Assembly (NCBI GenBank): GCA_947302975.1
Contig: CAMYXA010000008.1
Location: 1 to 35,319 of the forward strand
Direction: 5' to 3'
Length of the DNA: 35,319 nt
Origin: an uncultured Candidatus Saccharibacteria bacterium
GTDB lineage: Bacteria > Patescibacteriota > Saccharimonadia > Saccharimonadales > Saccharimonadaceae
Part shown: positions 1-9,883 of the stretch, piece by piece
How the letters are laid out: each line of letters opens with the position of its first letter
How positions within the stretch are numbered: the first letter of the stretch is position 1
The notes under the pieces: model-generated
Told to the model about the DNA's origin: nothing
Database searches by the model: none
What the model saw: the letters and a program-made list of their open reading frames with translations, nothing else
Made by a program: the position numbers and the translations under genes

Positions 1-70
1 AAACGCTAGAGCATGAAAACAAAATGTTTAGGATAAAATTATTCCTCAAACGAAAAGTTTGTTTTGACAT
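1..70 (-). CDS. N-terminal fragment of a glycine-rich surface protein paralogue (copy A, cut by window edge)
   Basis: Reading the minus strand from an ATG at 70 gives 23 codons before the window ends: MSKQTFRLRNNFILNILFSC followed by SSV. This matches the first 23 residues of the two full paralogues at 252-2513 and 31209-34289. It is the start of the same secretion signal: a basic RLRNN patch and then a hydrophobic stretch. The upstream region 71-251 carries the family's usual leader and promoter, so this looks like an intact gene start rather than a scar. Whether the rest of the gene is intact cannot be seen. It lies directly downstream of copy B, giving a tandem pair. Confidence 0.85.
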   Translation of the reverse strand, partial: MSKQTFRLRNNFILNILFSCSSV

Positions 71-138
71 GTTTTTATTTCCCTTTTTTGGTTTTGCTCT
101 GTTTGTTTTTAGGCCGTATAACCTTACACTCTATCCTT

Positions 139-167
139 ATTAAAGCATAAGAGTTTTTGTATGTCAA
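139..167 (-). promoter_or_regulatory. Sigma70-type promoter of surface protein copy A
   Basis: On the minus strand TTGACA (167-162) is followed by a 17-nt spacer and TTTAAT (144-139). The predicted transcript has a leader of roughly 60 nt before the ATG at 70. The same arrangement recurs before copies B (2580-2608) and C (34356-34384), which supports function. It sits between the terminator of copy B and the start of copy A, so each copy appears to be its own transcription unit. Confidence 0.8.
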
Positions 168-206
168 TAGTATTCTTATAGGTGATAAGCCCCTTTTCAT
201 TTCACA

Positions 207-247
207 AAAAACAGGACTGTAGTCGTCTTAGACAACAAGTCCTGTTA
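207..247 (-). terminator. Rho-independent terminator of surface protein copy B
   Basis: A 9-bp inverted repeat, AACAGGACT (210-218) with AGTCCTGTT (238-246), starts just after the TAG stop of copy B. On the minus strand the hairpin is followed by a run of T. A nearly identical hairpin follows copy D at 34427-34463. Confidence 0.85.
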
Positions 248-251
248 TTTT

Positions 252-2513
252 CTAGTCTGCAATCAAGGTAATTTTTGCGTAACCGCTACCTGAGTTTCCG
301 GTCATGGTTGAGGCGCCATCTTGTGTCGGCATCGATGCGTCGCCGGCAATAGTACTACCGTTTGTCACCCCGTCGATGTACGATGAACCGCCACCGCCAC
401 CATCACCATAGCTTCCGTTAAATGAATTTCCGCCGCCGCCGCCATACCAGCCGCCACCGCCGCCGCCATTTTGAGGATATGGATATGTTTGTAAATCTTC
501 GTTTACTTTGCAGAATGACCCGCCTGTGCCACCATAGCCAAAACCACCACGTGTATTATATCTTGAAGAATCAGCAGCCCAACCATCCCAGTGAGAACCA
601 GACCTTCCACCCGCTGCTGTTTGCGAGCCACCCGCCGTAGTAGATGAACCAGCAGGCCATCCGTTTCCGCCATTTCCGCCTGACAGACCCCCGCCTGCAC
701 CAGCCCAGGAACCACCTCCCCCACCGCCACCGCCACCAGCTGCGACAATTTTGACCGACGATGTTGCACTGCTATAATTTCTCAATTCTCCAGTACCAAC
801 TAAAGATGTGGCTATATGGGTAGCTCCACCACCGCCACCCCCACGGGTACTATATGCATTACTTCCGCCGGACCCGCCACCATTCCAGCCACCGCTTCCG
901 GTTCTACCGACCCCACCAACACCGATGTACAAGGTATTGCTAGTTGTTAGGACTAAGGTACCTGTAGAATATCCACCTTTCCCAATTGATCCGCCACCCG
1001 ATTCTCCATTCGGCCCACCAGAAGCACCCCACACCTCAAGCTTGTAGGTACCAGCGCATGGGACAGCAAAACTGACTGAAGCTCCGGTATAACCAAAGGT
1101 CCAAGCATGATTCAGGTCATAATTGCATACTCGTCCGCCATCTGCGAAAATCACCGCATTAGATTTTGGCATGGTGAATGTGGTACTTATCGCGGTCGAA
1201 TTAGCGAACGAACCAGCCGTTCCACTCTTTTGTTCCCATCCCCTAAATGGCTTTTCGCCAGTTGAGACTGCGGAAATTGGCACTTCCTGGCCCCAGCGAT
1301 AAGTTCCGGCGCCGCTAACCGATGTAATGAATTGATTGTAATTAATAGTCAGCTCATAGGTATTCCTCGGCAGATCTAGAGACAATACAGCATCTTCATC
1401 TGGAGTAACAGTAATAGTTTGCGATTGGTAATCTGCTACAGATTTGGTGTAGGAACAGGTTTCGCCATGAGTAATGGTTTCTGTTAGATCTGGATCCTGA
1501 ACATATTCGTCCGGATAGGTTCCGTCTGCGTTCTGGAGACGATATTGTTTGGTGCAGGTATGATTCGCTGCAATTACTTTAATACCGTCCTCAGCTTCAT
1601 AACTTTTGCCAAGACGTGGGATATTTAGGGCCACATTATGCTCATCGCTGGAAAGACCAGCAGGAAGAGTACAGGTTACAGTGAGCGGGTCGTAATTAGC
1701 GATATCGAGATCTCCGCAGATGTTTCCGCCAACAGTCGCAGTTACGGTGCCAACTTCGCGTGAAGTACTAAGAGAAGTTGTGATAGTGATGGTTACTGGT
1801 TCATAGTTTTCCATGAAATCGTTTGGAGAAACAGTTAATTCACCATTTGTAATAGACGAAATGTCCGTCATGGAAGTATAAACAACGTTTGCGATGTAGT
1901 GACCTGCGGCAATACTAGAATCCACCTTAGCGCCGTAATAGACACTGGTTGTATCATCGGTAGCTACACCTTCGTGTTCGTGGATTAATTGTTCTTCACC
2001 AATCACTGGGAGAGCGGCGAACTTAGCTGTTGAGGATGGAGAGGCTGGGTCGTAAGTAGCGTCAAAGTTGCTGAGACCTGGAACAGCATAGCCCCATGAA
2101 GATGATGAATCACTGGTGAGAGCTGCTGGAGAATCGAAAGTGCCGGAGGTGGCCGCAATCTTTTTGCCGGCTACGTCATTGCGGGAATCGCCGTTGAGGT
2201 AAATATCATTGTGATCTCCATCCACTGAAACATAAAGTTTATAACCAGATGGGGAGTTGGTTGAGCTAGTAATAACGTCTTCAACCATAGCTACAGTTCC
2301 GGCAGAGGTTGGGTTAACTTGGAGACTAATGTCCGAAACTGCGTTTACGGAGATTGTGTATAGGTCTGGGTCTATGAGGGCTTCGGCCTGTTTCTCTGGG
2401 TTATACGGCGGAACAAAAGTGAGCAAACCAAAAAGGGCTAGCGAAACGCTAGAGCATGAAAACAAAATGTTTAGGATAAAATTATTCCTCAAACGAAATG
2501 TTTGTTTTGACAT
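252..2513 (-). CDS. Secreted glycine-rich surface protein (copy B, 753 aa)
   Basis: Large exported protein, no enzymatic motif seen. Residues 1-45 look like a signal peptide: basic RLRNN, a hydrophobic segment and an AEA cleavage-type site at 43-45. A beta-rich N-terminal region (about 50-375) contains a GYKLYVSVDGDHNDIYLNGD stretch of a style common in CPR surface proteins. Residues about 384-460 (NTYELTINYN to TFTMPKSNAVIFADGG) resemble the divergent InlB B-repeat family (Flg_new_2). From about 490 to the end is a glycine-rich domain, opening with EVWGASGG and closing with MTGNSGSGYAKIT, resembling ALK/LTK-type or phage-fibre Gly-rich domains. No LPxTG signal or C-terminal membrane anchor is visible, so surface retention is unexplained. 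Start chosen because it matches copies A and C. Role in attachment to other cells is inference. Confidence 0.85.
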   Translation of the reverse strand: MSKQTFRLRNNFILNILFSCSSVSLALFGLLTFVPPYNPEKQAEALIDPDLYTISVNAVSDISLQVNPTSAGTVAMVEDVITSSTNSPSGYKLYVSVDGDHNDIYLNGDSRNDVAGKKIAATSGTFDSPAALTSDSSSSWGYAVPGLSNFDATYDPASPSSTAKFAALPVIGEEQLIHEHEGVATDDTTSVYYGAKVDSSIAAGHYIANVVYTSMTDISSITNGELTVSPNDFMENYEPVTITITTSLSTSREVGTVTATVGGNICGDLDIANYDPLTVTCTLPAGLSSDEHNVALNIPRLGKSYEAEDGIKVIAANHTCTKQYRLQNADGTYPDEYVQDPDLTETITHGETCSYTKSVADYQSQTITVTPDEDAVLSLDLPRNTYELTINYNQFITSVSGAGTYRWGQEVPISAVSTGEKPFRGWEQKSGTAGSFANSTAISTTFTMPKSNAVIFADGGRVCNYDLNHAWTFGYTGASVSFAVPCAGTYKLEVWGASGGPNGESGGGSIGKGGYSTGTLVLTTSNTLYIGVGGVGRTGSGGWNGGGSGGSNAYSTRGGGGGGATHIATSLVGTGELRNYSSATSSVKIVAAGGGGGGGGGSWAGAGGGLSGGNGGNGWPAGSSTTAGGSQTAAGGRSGSHWDGWAADSSRYNTRGGFGYGGTGGSFCKVNEDLQTYPYPQNGGGGGGWYGGGGGNSFNGSYGDGGGGGSSYIDGVTNGSTIAGDASMPTQDGASTMTGNSGSGYAKITLIAD

Positions 2514-2516
2514 GTT
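2326..2516. repeat. 191-bp block identical to 34102-34292
   Basis: By direct reading, 2326-2516 matches 34102-34292 base for base with no indel. It covers the start and first about 62 codons of copies B and C. Immediately outside the block the sequences differ, including many synonymous changes further into the gene. The sharp edges suggest gene conversion or strong local selection rather than simple duplication age. Confidence 0.85.
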
Positions 2517-2579
2517 TGTATTCCCTTTTTGGTTTTGCTCTGTTTGTTTTTAGGCCGTATAACCTTACACTCTACCCTT

Positions 2580-2608
2580 AGTAAAGCATAAGCGTATCAA
2601 AAAGTCAA
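2580..2608 (-). promoter_or_regulatory. Promoter of surface protein copy B
   Basis: Minus-strand TTGACT (2608-2603), 17-nt spacer, TTTACT (2585-2580). It has the same spacing as the promoters of copies A and C but a diverged -35 side, because the family repeat ends here and the ligA stop codon follows at 2614. No separate ligA terminator is visible, so ligA read-through into copy B is possible. Confidence 0.7.
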
Positions 2609-2613
2609 GTAGT

Positions 2614-5582
<2,969 letters not shown>

Positions 5583-5602
<20 letters not shown>

Positions 5603-6461
5603 GCTCAAGCCTTTCGATGCGTTTCTCAATTGGAGGGTGCGTACTAAACAGATTGCTTAAGAAACCTTTTCGAAGAGGATTGTTGATGTAGAGGGCCGAC
5701 ATGGCAGCGTTTTGACGATGCATTGGCTGTGATTGGGACTGAAGTTTTTTGAGGGCAGAAATCATCCCTTCTGGATAGCGGGTAATATTCACAGATGAAG
5801 CGTCGGCAAGATATTCCCTCTCGCGAGAAACTGCAAGCTGAGCAATCATGGCACAGAACGGAGCAAATACTGCGACGAGGATCATTAGGGCAGCGCCAAC
5901 CGGGCTACGTTCTTCGTCGCGACGGCGACTACCATAGAACAACATCCTCGAGGCGAGGTCAGCAAAGAGACCAACGACACAAACGAGGCCAAAGACGATC
6001 ATCGAAACACGGATGTCATAGTTTTTGACGTGAGACATCTCGTGAGCCATGACAGCGGTTAGCTCTTTGTCGTTCATAATATCGAGGAGGCCGGTGGTTG
6101 CGGCAACGATTGCATGTTCCGGATTGCGGCCAGTGGCAAAAGCGTTCGGAGCCGGATCATCGATAATATAGACCTTCGGCATCGGGAGACCAGTTGTGAT
6201 GCTGAGGTTTTCAACAGCGTTATAGAGTCTTGGACAGTCCTTTTTTGTAATCTCTCTCGCGCCAGTCATGGCAATAGCGGCAGAGTTCGCGAAAAAATAC
6301 TGGATGGCGGCATATCCGATTGCAACAATAAGCGTCCAAAGTGCAATCGTCCAATCATTAAAATACCAGGCAAAAAGACAAGAAATCGCGCCAATAAAAG
6401 CTATGAAACCGAGCATTAGAAAAACGGTTTTCCTCTTATTGGCAGCGATTTGCTTGTACAT
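5583..6461 (-). CDS. htpX: HtpX-type membrane zinc metalloprotease (M48)
   Basis: Membrane-bound protease that degrades misfolded membrane proteins. The zinc motif HEMSH is at residues 140-144, and the third ligand is probably the glutamate of REYLAD near 216. Two N-terminal hydrophobic helices (about 13-60) and two more between about 150 and 212 flank the catalytic site, the usual HtpX layout. The length of 292 is typical. An AAGGA ribosome site precedes the ATG at 6461, only a few nucleotides after the lemA stop. The lemA-htpX pairing is a known recurrent gene neighbourhood. Confidence 0.95.
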
Positions 6462-6468
6462 GTTTTCC

Positions 6469-7047
6469 TTAGAACTTTACTTCTGGAGCCTTTTTGACGG
6501 CTTCTTTTTCAGATTCGTCAACATCATAGAATTCACGTTTCTTGAAGTGACCGAGCATGTTATTAACAACGTTTGATGGGAACATCATGATCTTGGAGTT
6601 GAGTTCCTTAACGCCGGCGTTGTAGAAGCGACGTGCAGCTTGGATTTTATCTTCAGTGTCAGTAAGGTCTGAAGAAAGTTGCATAAAGTTAGCGTTGGCC
6701 TTGAGGTCTGGATAAGACTCAGAGATAGCCATGAGGCGAGAAAGTGCTCCAGTAAGGGACTTATCAGCCTCAGCAGTTGAAGCGACAGAGCGTGCGCCCA
6801 TCATCTTAGCGCGAGCCTCAGAGACAGCTTCAATGGCTTTGGATTCGTGCTTTGCATAGCCTTTGACGGTCTCGACGAGATTTGGGATCAAATCTGCGCG
6901 GCGCTTGAGTTGGACGGTGATGTCTGACCAAGCTTCTTCGACACGTGTGTTTAATTTTACTAGGCCGTTATAGCAAGCAATGATGCAGATTAAAATAAGT
7001 ACTACAACTGCAGCTATAGAAAGGCCGATAATTAGTCCTGTAGACAT
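6469..7047 (-). CDS. lemA: LemA family membrane protein
   Basis: A 192-residue protein with one N-terminal membrane helix (about 5-26) followed by a long helical domain. Typical LemA blocks are present: NTRVEEAWSDITVQLKRRAD, LIPNLVETVKGYAKHE, and YPDLKANANFMQLSSDLTDT, then ARRFYNAGVKELN. The molecular role of LemA is not well defined; the gene commonly sits next to htpX, as here. An AAAGGAG ribosome site lies 6 nt before the ATG, and a TTGAGT/TATAAT promoter lies upstream. First gene of the four-gene operon ending in ligA. Confidence 0.95.
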   Translation of the reverse strand: MSTGLIIGLSIAAVVVLILICIIACYNGLVKLNTRVEEAWSDITVQLKRRADLIPNLVETVKGYAKHESKAIEAVSEARAKMMGARSVASTAEADKSLTGALSRLMAISESYPDLKANANFMQLSSDLTDTEDKIQAARRFYNAGVKELNSKIMMFPSNVVNNMLGHFKKREFYDVDESEKEAVKKAPEVKF

Positions 7048-7069
7048 TTTTTCTCCTTTTTATGTATCT

Positions 7070-7098
7070 ATTATACACGTTTCTTAGCATAAACTCAA
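7070..7098 (-). promoter_or_regulatory. Promoter of the lemA-htpX-ligA operon
   Basis: Minus-strand TTGAGT (7098-7093), 17-nt spacer, TATAAT (7075-7070). Transcription would begin near 7063, leaving a short leader with an AAAGGAG ribosome site before lemA. Confidence 0.8.
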
Positions 7099-7109
7099 AT
7101 TGGGCGAAA

Positions 7110-7148
7110 CCAAAAATCCCGACTCTAAGGGGGGTTAAAGTCGGGATT
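7110..7148 (-). terminator. Terminator after tRNA-Gly
   Basis: A 10-bp perfect stem, AATCCCGACT (7115-7124) with AGTCGGGATT (7139-7148), and a T run on the minus strand. It lies 3 nt beyond the encoded CCA of tRNA-Gly and separates it from the lemA promoter. Confidence 0.85.
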
Positions 7149-7150
7149 AC

Positions 7151-7227
7151 TGGTGCGAATGAAGAGACTCTAACTCTCGACCTCTTCCTTGGCAAGGAAG
7201 CGCTCTAAACAACTGAGCTACATTCGC
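7151..7227 (-). tRNA. tRNA-Gly (GCC) with altered D-loop/T-loop contact
   Basis: Cloverleaf reads GCGAATG acceptor, GCTC/GAGC D-stem, CTTCC/GGAAG anticodon stem with loop TTGCCAA (anticodon GCC), variable AGGTC, and T-stem GAGAG/CTCTT; CCA is encoded. Oddities: the D-loop is AGTTGTTTA, giving G18 then U19 instead of G18G19, and the T-loop is TTAGAGT, giving A56 instead of C56. The two changes compensate, replacing the G19-C56 tertiary pair with U19-A56. The other five tRNAs here keep G19 and C56. A TGTTATAAT extended -10 box lies 10 nt upstream (7238-7246). Confidence 0.93.
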
Positions 7228-7270
7228 ATGTGGACTAATTATAACATACTTTCCTAAAAAACTGCAACAT

Positions 7271-7299
7271 TTGACTTTTAAACGAAAGCGTGATATAAT
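7271..7299 (+). promoter_or_regulatory. Promoter of the 133-residue orphan gene
   Basis: TTGACT (7271-7276), 17-nt spacer, TATAAT (7294-7299), followed about 30 nt later by an AAAGGAGG ribosome site. One of the stronger promoters in the window. Confidence 0.85.
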
Positions 7300-7347
7300 T
7301 ATAGATGGAGGCACTTGCCTTAGAACATTTAGAAAGGAGGGGTGAAG

Positions 7348-7749
7348 ATGGTTATTCAGCGCGGCCTAGAATTCTCGTTCGTGAATAGTGACGACCTGAC
7401 AAAAGATGATCTTGAGTTCTTCATTATGCATGTCAAAGACCTGAGCAATTGGTCCGAAGATGAACTGGTTATTCTCGTGCTGCGACTCTATGAATTTAAC
7501 TTCTTAACTCCGCCTCGAAAAAGAGATAGGCGATCTAAGACGTTCACTAGGAGCGCATTCGTCATTTTTAAACGCATGGCGAACGCCGGAGTCGACAAGG
7601 ATTTGGTCATACGCGAGCTGATTGAGTATGGCTGGTGGGACTTAATCCAGAACGAGCGCTATCGGAAAAAATTTAAAAAACTCGGTTATGAAACGAGAAA
7701 AGAAAAAATTTTGGAGAAGTATCCACATCTCAAGAACGACTGCGTTTAA
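7348..7749 (+). CDS. Hypothetical protein, 133 aa
   Basis: Not recognised. The ATG at 7348 is preferred over a GTG at 7342 because the AGAAAGGAGG site (7331-7340) is then 7 nt away rather than 1. The protein is soluble, without signal or membrane helix, and looks mostly helical. An acidic first half (SDDLTKDDLEFFIMHVKDL, SNWSEDELVILVLRLYEF) is followed by a basic middle (PPRKRDRRSKTFTRSAF) and a basic C-terminal third with a WWD motif (IEYGWWDLIQNERYRKKFKK). The basic patches would allow nucleic-acid binding, but that is a guess. It has its own promoter and terminator. Confidence 0.8.
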   Translation: MVIQRGLEFSFVNSDDLTKDDLEFFIMHVKDLSNWSEDELVILVLRLYEFNFLTPPRKRDRRSKTFTRSAFVIFKRMANAGVDKDLVIRELIEYGWWDLIQNERYRKKFKKLGYETRKEKILEKYPHLKNDCV

Positions 7750-7751
7750 AC

Positions 7752-7781
7752 CAAGGGAGCCTTTAGGGGTTCCCTTTTTCA
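7752..7781 (+). terminator. Terminator after the 133-residue gene
   Basis: AAGGGA pairs with TCCCTT around a loop containing a short inner GCC/GGG stem, followed by a T run. It starts within a few bases of the TAA stop at 7747-7749. Confidence 0.8.
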
Positions 7782-7790
7782 TTTTTAGTA

Positions 7791-7818
7791 GTGACAAATC
7801 TGATTTTTATGTTACAAT
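7791..7818 (+). promoter_or_regulatory. Promoter of the antiporter-EamA pair
   Basis: GTGACA (7791-7796), 16-nt spacer, TACAAT (7813-7818). Transcription would start near 7825, giving a leader of about 27 nt with no evident Shine-Dalgarno before the ATG at 7852. Confidence 0.65.
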
Positions 7819-7851
7819 AAACTTAACCATTATCAAAACAAACATCAAAAA

Positions 7852-8826
7852 ATGGAAATAGCGCTACAAATACTTATTCTTGTCGTCGGGTTTATCCTTC
7901 TTATTAAGGGTGCCGACATTTTGATTTCCGGCGCGTCTTCCATTGCGGCGAATTTTAAGGTCTCGAAGATGTTGATTGGGCTCACAATTGTGGCCTTCGG
8001 CACCAGTGCGCCTGAGCTTGCAGTTTCGATTTCCTCCCTAATTTCCGGGAAAACTGACATGCTACTTGGTAACGTGATTGGTAGCAATATTATGAACGTG
8101 CTGCTTCTTCTTGGGGTTGGCGCATGCATTTGTCCGATTATCATCCGTAAGAACACAGTCAAGAAAGAGCTGCCGATTCTACTTTTGATTTCGACCGCCC
8201 TCATTATTCTCTTCCTCGATATCAACCTTGCCGGCGGGTTTGCTAATGAAATCACCCGCGCCGATGCAATCGTCTGCATCCTCTTCTTCTGTATTTTTCT
8301 CTATTACCTCATCGTGATGGCCCGAAAGGACAAGTCGGCGAAGAAAGAAAAGAACGAAAAGCCACAATACAAACTCGGCAAGTCGTTTATTATTACAATT
8401 CTCGGTCTTATCGGGATTGTCGGTGGTTCGCAACTCGTTGTGAGTAGCGCCTCAAATATCGCCTCTTCCATTGGAATTTCTGAACGTTTGATTTCTCTTA
8501 CCATTGTGGCACTCGGGACGTCTCTGCCAGAACTCATGACTACGATCGTGGCCGCAAAGAAGAAAGAAACCGACCTTATCGTCGGAAACATTATTGGTAG
8601 CAATATCTTTAATATTTGTGTCGTGATGGGTATTCCGGTGGCGATTTTTGGCACCATCACCCAGGGTAGTTTTGAAATTATCGACCTTGTCATGCTCGGA
8701 GCTTCAACTGTTCTGCTCTATCTATTTTCAAAAACCCGCAAGAAGATCTCCAGAATTGAAGGGTTTATTATGCTCGCCTTATTTGCTGCGTATTATGGAT
8801 TTATAATCTACGGAGCTTTGGCATGA
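7852..8826 (+). CDS. Calcium/cation antiporter (CaCA family, YrbG-like)
   Basis: Predicted inner-membrane Na+/Ca2+ or H+/Ca2+ exchanger. Two inverted alpha repeats carry the family signatures: VAFGTSAPELAVSISSLISG near 48-67 with GNVIGSNIMN, and VALGTSLPELMTTIVAA near 219-235 with GNIIGSNIFN. The glutamates in the two PEL motifs are the expected ion-binding residues. About ten hydrophobic helices are split by a charged cytoplasmic linker (RKDKSAKKEKNEKPQ). The length of 324 is typical. No Shine-Dalgarno is seen. The stop overlaps the next gene's start by 4 bp (ATGA), so the two are coupled. Confidence 0.93.
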   Translation: MEIALQILILVVGFILLIKGADILISGASSIAANFKVSKMLIGLTIVAFGTSAPELAVSISSLISGKTDMLLGNVIGSNIMNVLLLLGVGACICPIIIRKNTVKKELPILLLISTALIILFLDINLAGGFANEITRADAIVCILFFCIFLYYLIVMARKDKSAKKEKNEKPQYKLGKSFIITILGLIGIVGGSQLVVSSASNIASSIGISERLISLTIVALGTSLPELMTTIVAAKKKETDLIVGNIIGSNIFNICVVMGIPVAIFGTITQGSFEIIDLVMLGASTVLLYLFSKTRKKISRIEGFIMLALFAAYYGFIIYGALA

Positions 8827-9752
8827 TTTGGTTGGTTCTAGTTGCTATCTCCGTTGTTCTTAATACGATGATTTTGTATCTTGATAATTATATCGGCGAC
8901 GTGCATTTTAAGGGCAAACATTCTGTTGGCTCCAAGACCTTTTACGGTTGGCAATATGTCTTCTTCGCCATTTCAATGTTCTTCATTTTCCAGATCGACC
9001 TCGCAGCCAATCCAGTTTGGGTTTATTTTGCGATTATTGGAACTGGCCTCATTGCCAGCGTCGCTAGTATCGCATATTACCGTGCGCTTGAGATCGAAGA
9101 TTCGACCAACATCGCAATCTTCATCCAGCTTGCACCAGTATTTTATCTTATCTTTGGATGGTTCCTACTTAATGAACGCTTCAGTCCGATGCAATTCGTG
9201 TCGTTTGCAGTTATCTTGATGGCGCCATTTCTTATTGTGGCAAAAACCCGCAAGAATCGCCGTCAGGCCAAACTTCGCGCGATTGCCCTTGCGGCAACCT
9301 ATGTAATTATTTCCGTGCTCGGCAATATTCTGTTCGTAAAAGTCAACGGGAGTGTTGACATTGAATACACGACCGCTATCACTTTCTTGTTCGTCGGTAA
9401 GGGTGTCGGTAATATTTTGGTCACCCACGTTCTAAATCGAAAGTGGAACGAGCGTTATCATTATGTGGTCAAGTCAACAAACGGAAAGGTTTATCTCCCA
9501 CTTTGTATTGATGGTTTCCTCTGCCTCTTTGCTGATTTCACCTATCGCTTGGCGCTTCTTTCCGCTCCGGCCGTGGCGCTCGCGTCAGCAGCTTCCGATT
9601 CGACTGAACCAATCGTCGTCTTTATCTTCGGTATCATTCTCACCCTCATTAATCCAAAATTCGGTCGCGAGAAACTCGACAAGAAAACCGTTCTGGTTCA
9701 CATTGGTGCAACACTACTTGTTGCCGCTGGCATTGCGTTGATGCAGATATAA
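8823..9752 (+). CDS. EamA/DMT-family transporter-like membrane protein
   Basis: A 309-residue protein with about ten membrane helices in two halves, the usual EamA duplication. The family-like end of the first half reads YYRALEIEDSTNIAIFIQLA then PVFYLIFGWFLLNERFSPMQ; the second half has LLSAPAVALASAASDSTEPI. Such proteins export or import small metabolites; the substrate cannot be told. Translationally coupled to the antiporter by an ATGA overlap. Confidence 0.85.
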   Translation: MIWLVLVAISVVLNTMILYLDNYIGDVHFKGKHSVGSKTFYGWQYVFFAISMFFIFQIDLAANPVWVYFAIIGTGLIASVASIAYYRALEIEDSTNIAIFIQLAPVFYLIFGWFLLNERFSPMQFVSFAVILMAPFLIVAKTRKNRRQAKLRAIALAATYVIISVLGNILFVKVNGSVDIEYTTAITFLFVGKGVGNILVTHVLNRKWNERYHYVVKSTNGKVYLPLCIDGFLCLFADFTYRLALLSAPAVALASAASDSTEPIVVFIFGIILTLINPKFGREKLDKKTVLVHIGATLLVAAGIALMQI

Positions 9753-9756
9753 AAAA

Positions 9757-9770
9757 GAGGTGCCGGAATT
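9757..9770 (-). repeat. Partial copy of the tRNA-Cys 3' end
   Basis: On the minus strand AATTCCGG is joined directly to CACCTC. The genuine tRNA-Cys 3' arm at 9790-9807 reads the same with four extra bases (TCGG) between the two parts. The copy lies about 33 bp downstream of the tRNA and is followed by a T run. It is shorter and less exact than the copies beside tRNA-Arg(UCG) and tRNA-Ser, so chance is possible. Confidence 0.5.
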
Positions 9771-9787
9771 TTTTTTGTCAAAAAAAA

Positions 9788-9861
9788 TGGAGGTGCCGAC
9801 CGGAATTGAACCGGTGTACGCGGTTTTGCAGACCGCTGCGTAACCACTCCGCCACAGCACC
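9788..9861 (-). tRNA. tRNA-Cys (GCA)
   Basis: Acceptor GGTGCTG/CGGCACC with discriminator U and encoded CCA, anticodon loop CTGCAAA (GCA), D-loop with GG, T-loop TTCAATT. The structure is canonical. A TATAAT box (9871-9876 on the plus strand as ATTATA) ends 9 nt before the mature 5' end, so the precursor leader would be only a few bases. Confidence 0.95.
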
Positions 9862-9883
9862 ACACTATATATTATATATAGTA

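Larger units (their letters stand above)
71..251. repeat. Conserved intergenic module between surface protein copies A and B
   Basis: This spacer (terminator, promoter, leader) is nearly identical to the spacer between copies C and D at 34290-34468, differing at a handful of positions and small indels. The leader-proximal part is also repeated upstream of copy B (2514-2590). Such conservation of untranslated DNA, against clear divergence inside the coding regions, implies recent duplication or ongoing exchange. Confidence 0.85.

Noticed and set aside
808-1047. Proline-rich plus-strand open frames opposite the glycine-rich domains (also near 31525 and 34509)
   Set aside because: These are antisense shadows of GGC/GGT-rich codons read in reverse; no ribosome site or promoter supports them.
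252-2513. Glycine-rich protein as a silk, collagen or PE_PGRS-like low-complexity artefact
   Set aside because: It has a signal peptide, ordered non-repetitive domains, conserved domain ends across four paralogues, and its own promoter and terminator.
7752-7781. Riboswitch upstream of the cation antiporter
   Set aside because: The only structure is a simple hairpin with a T run right after the preceding gene's stop, best explained as its terminator.
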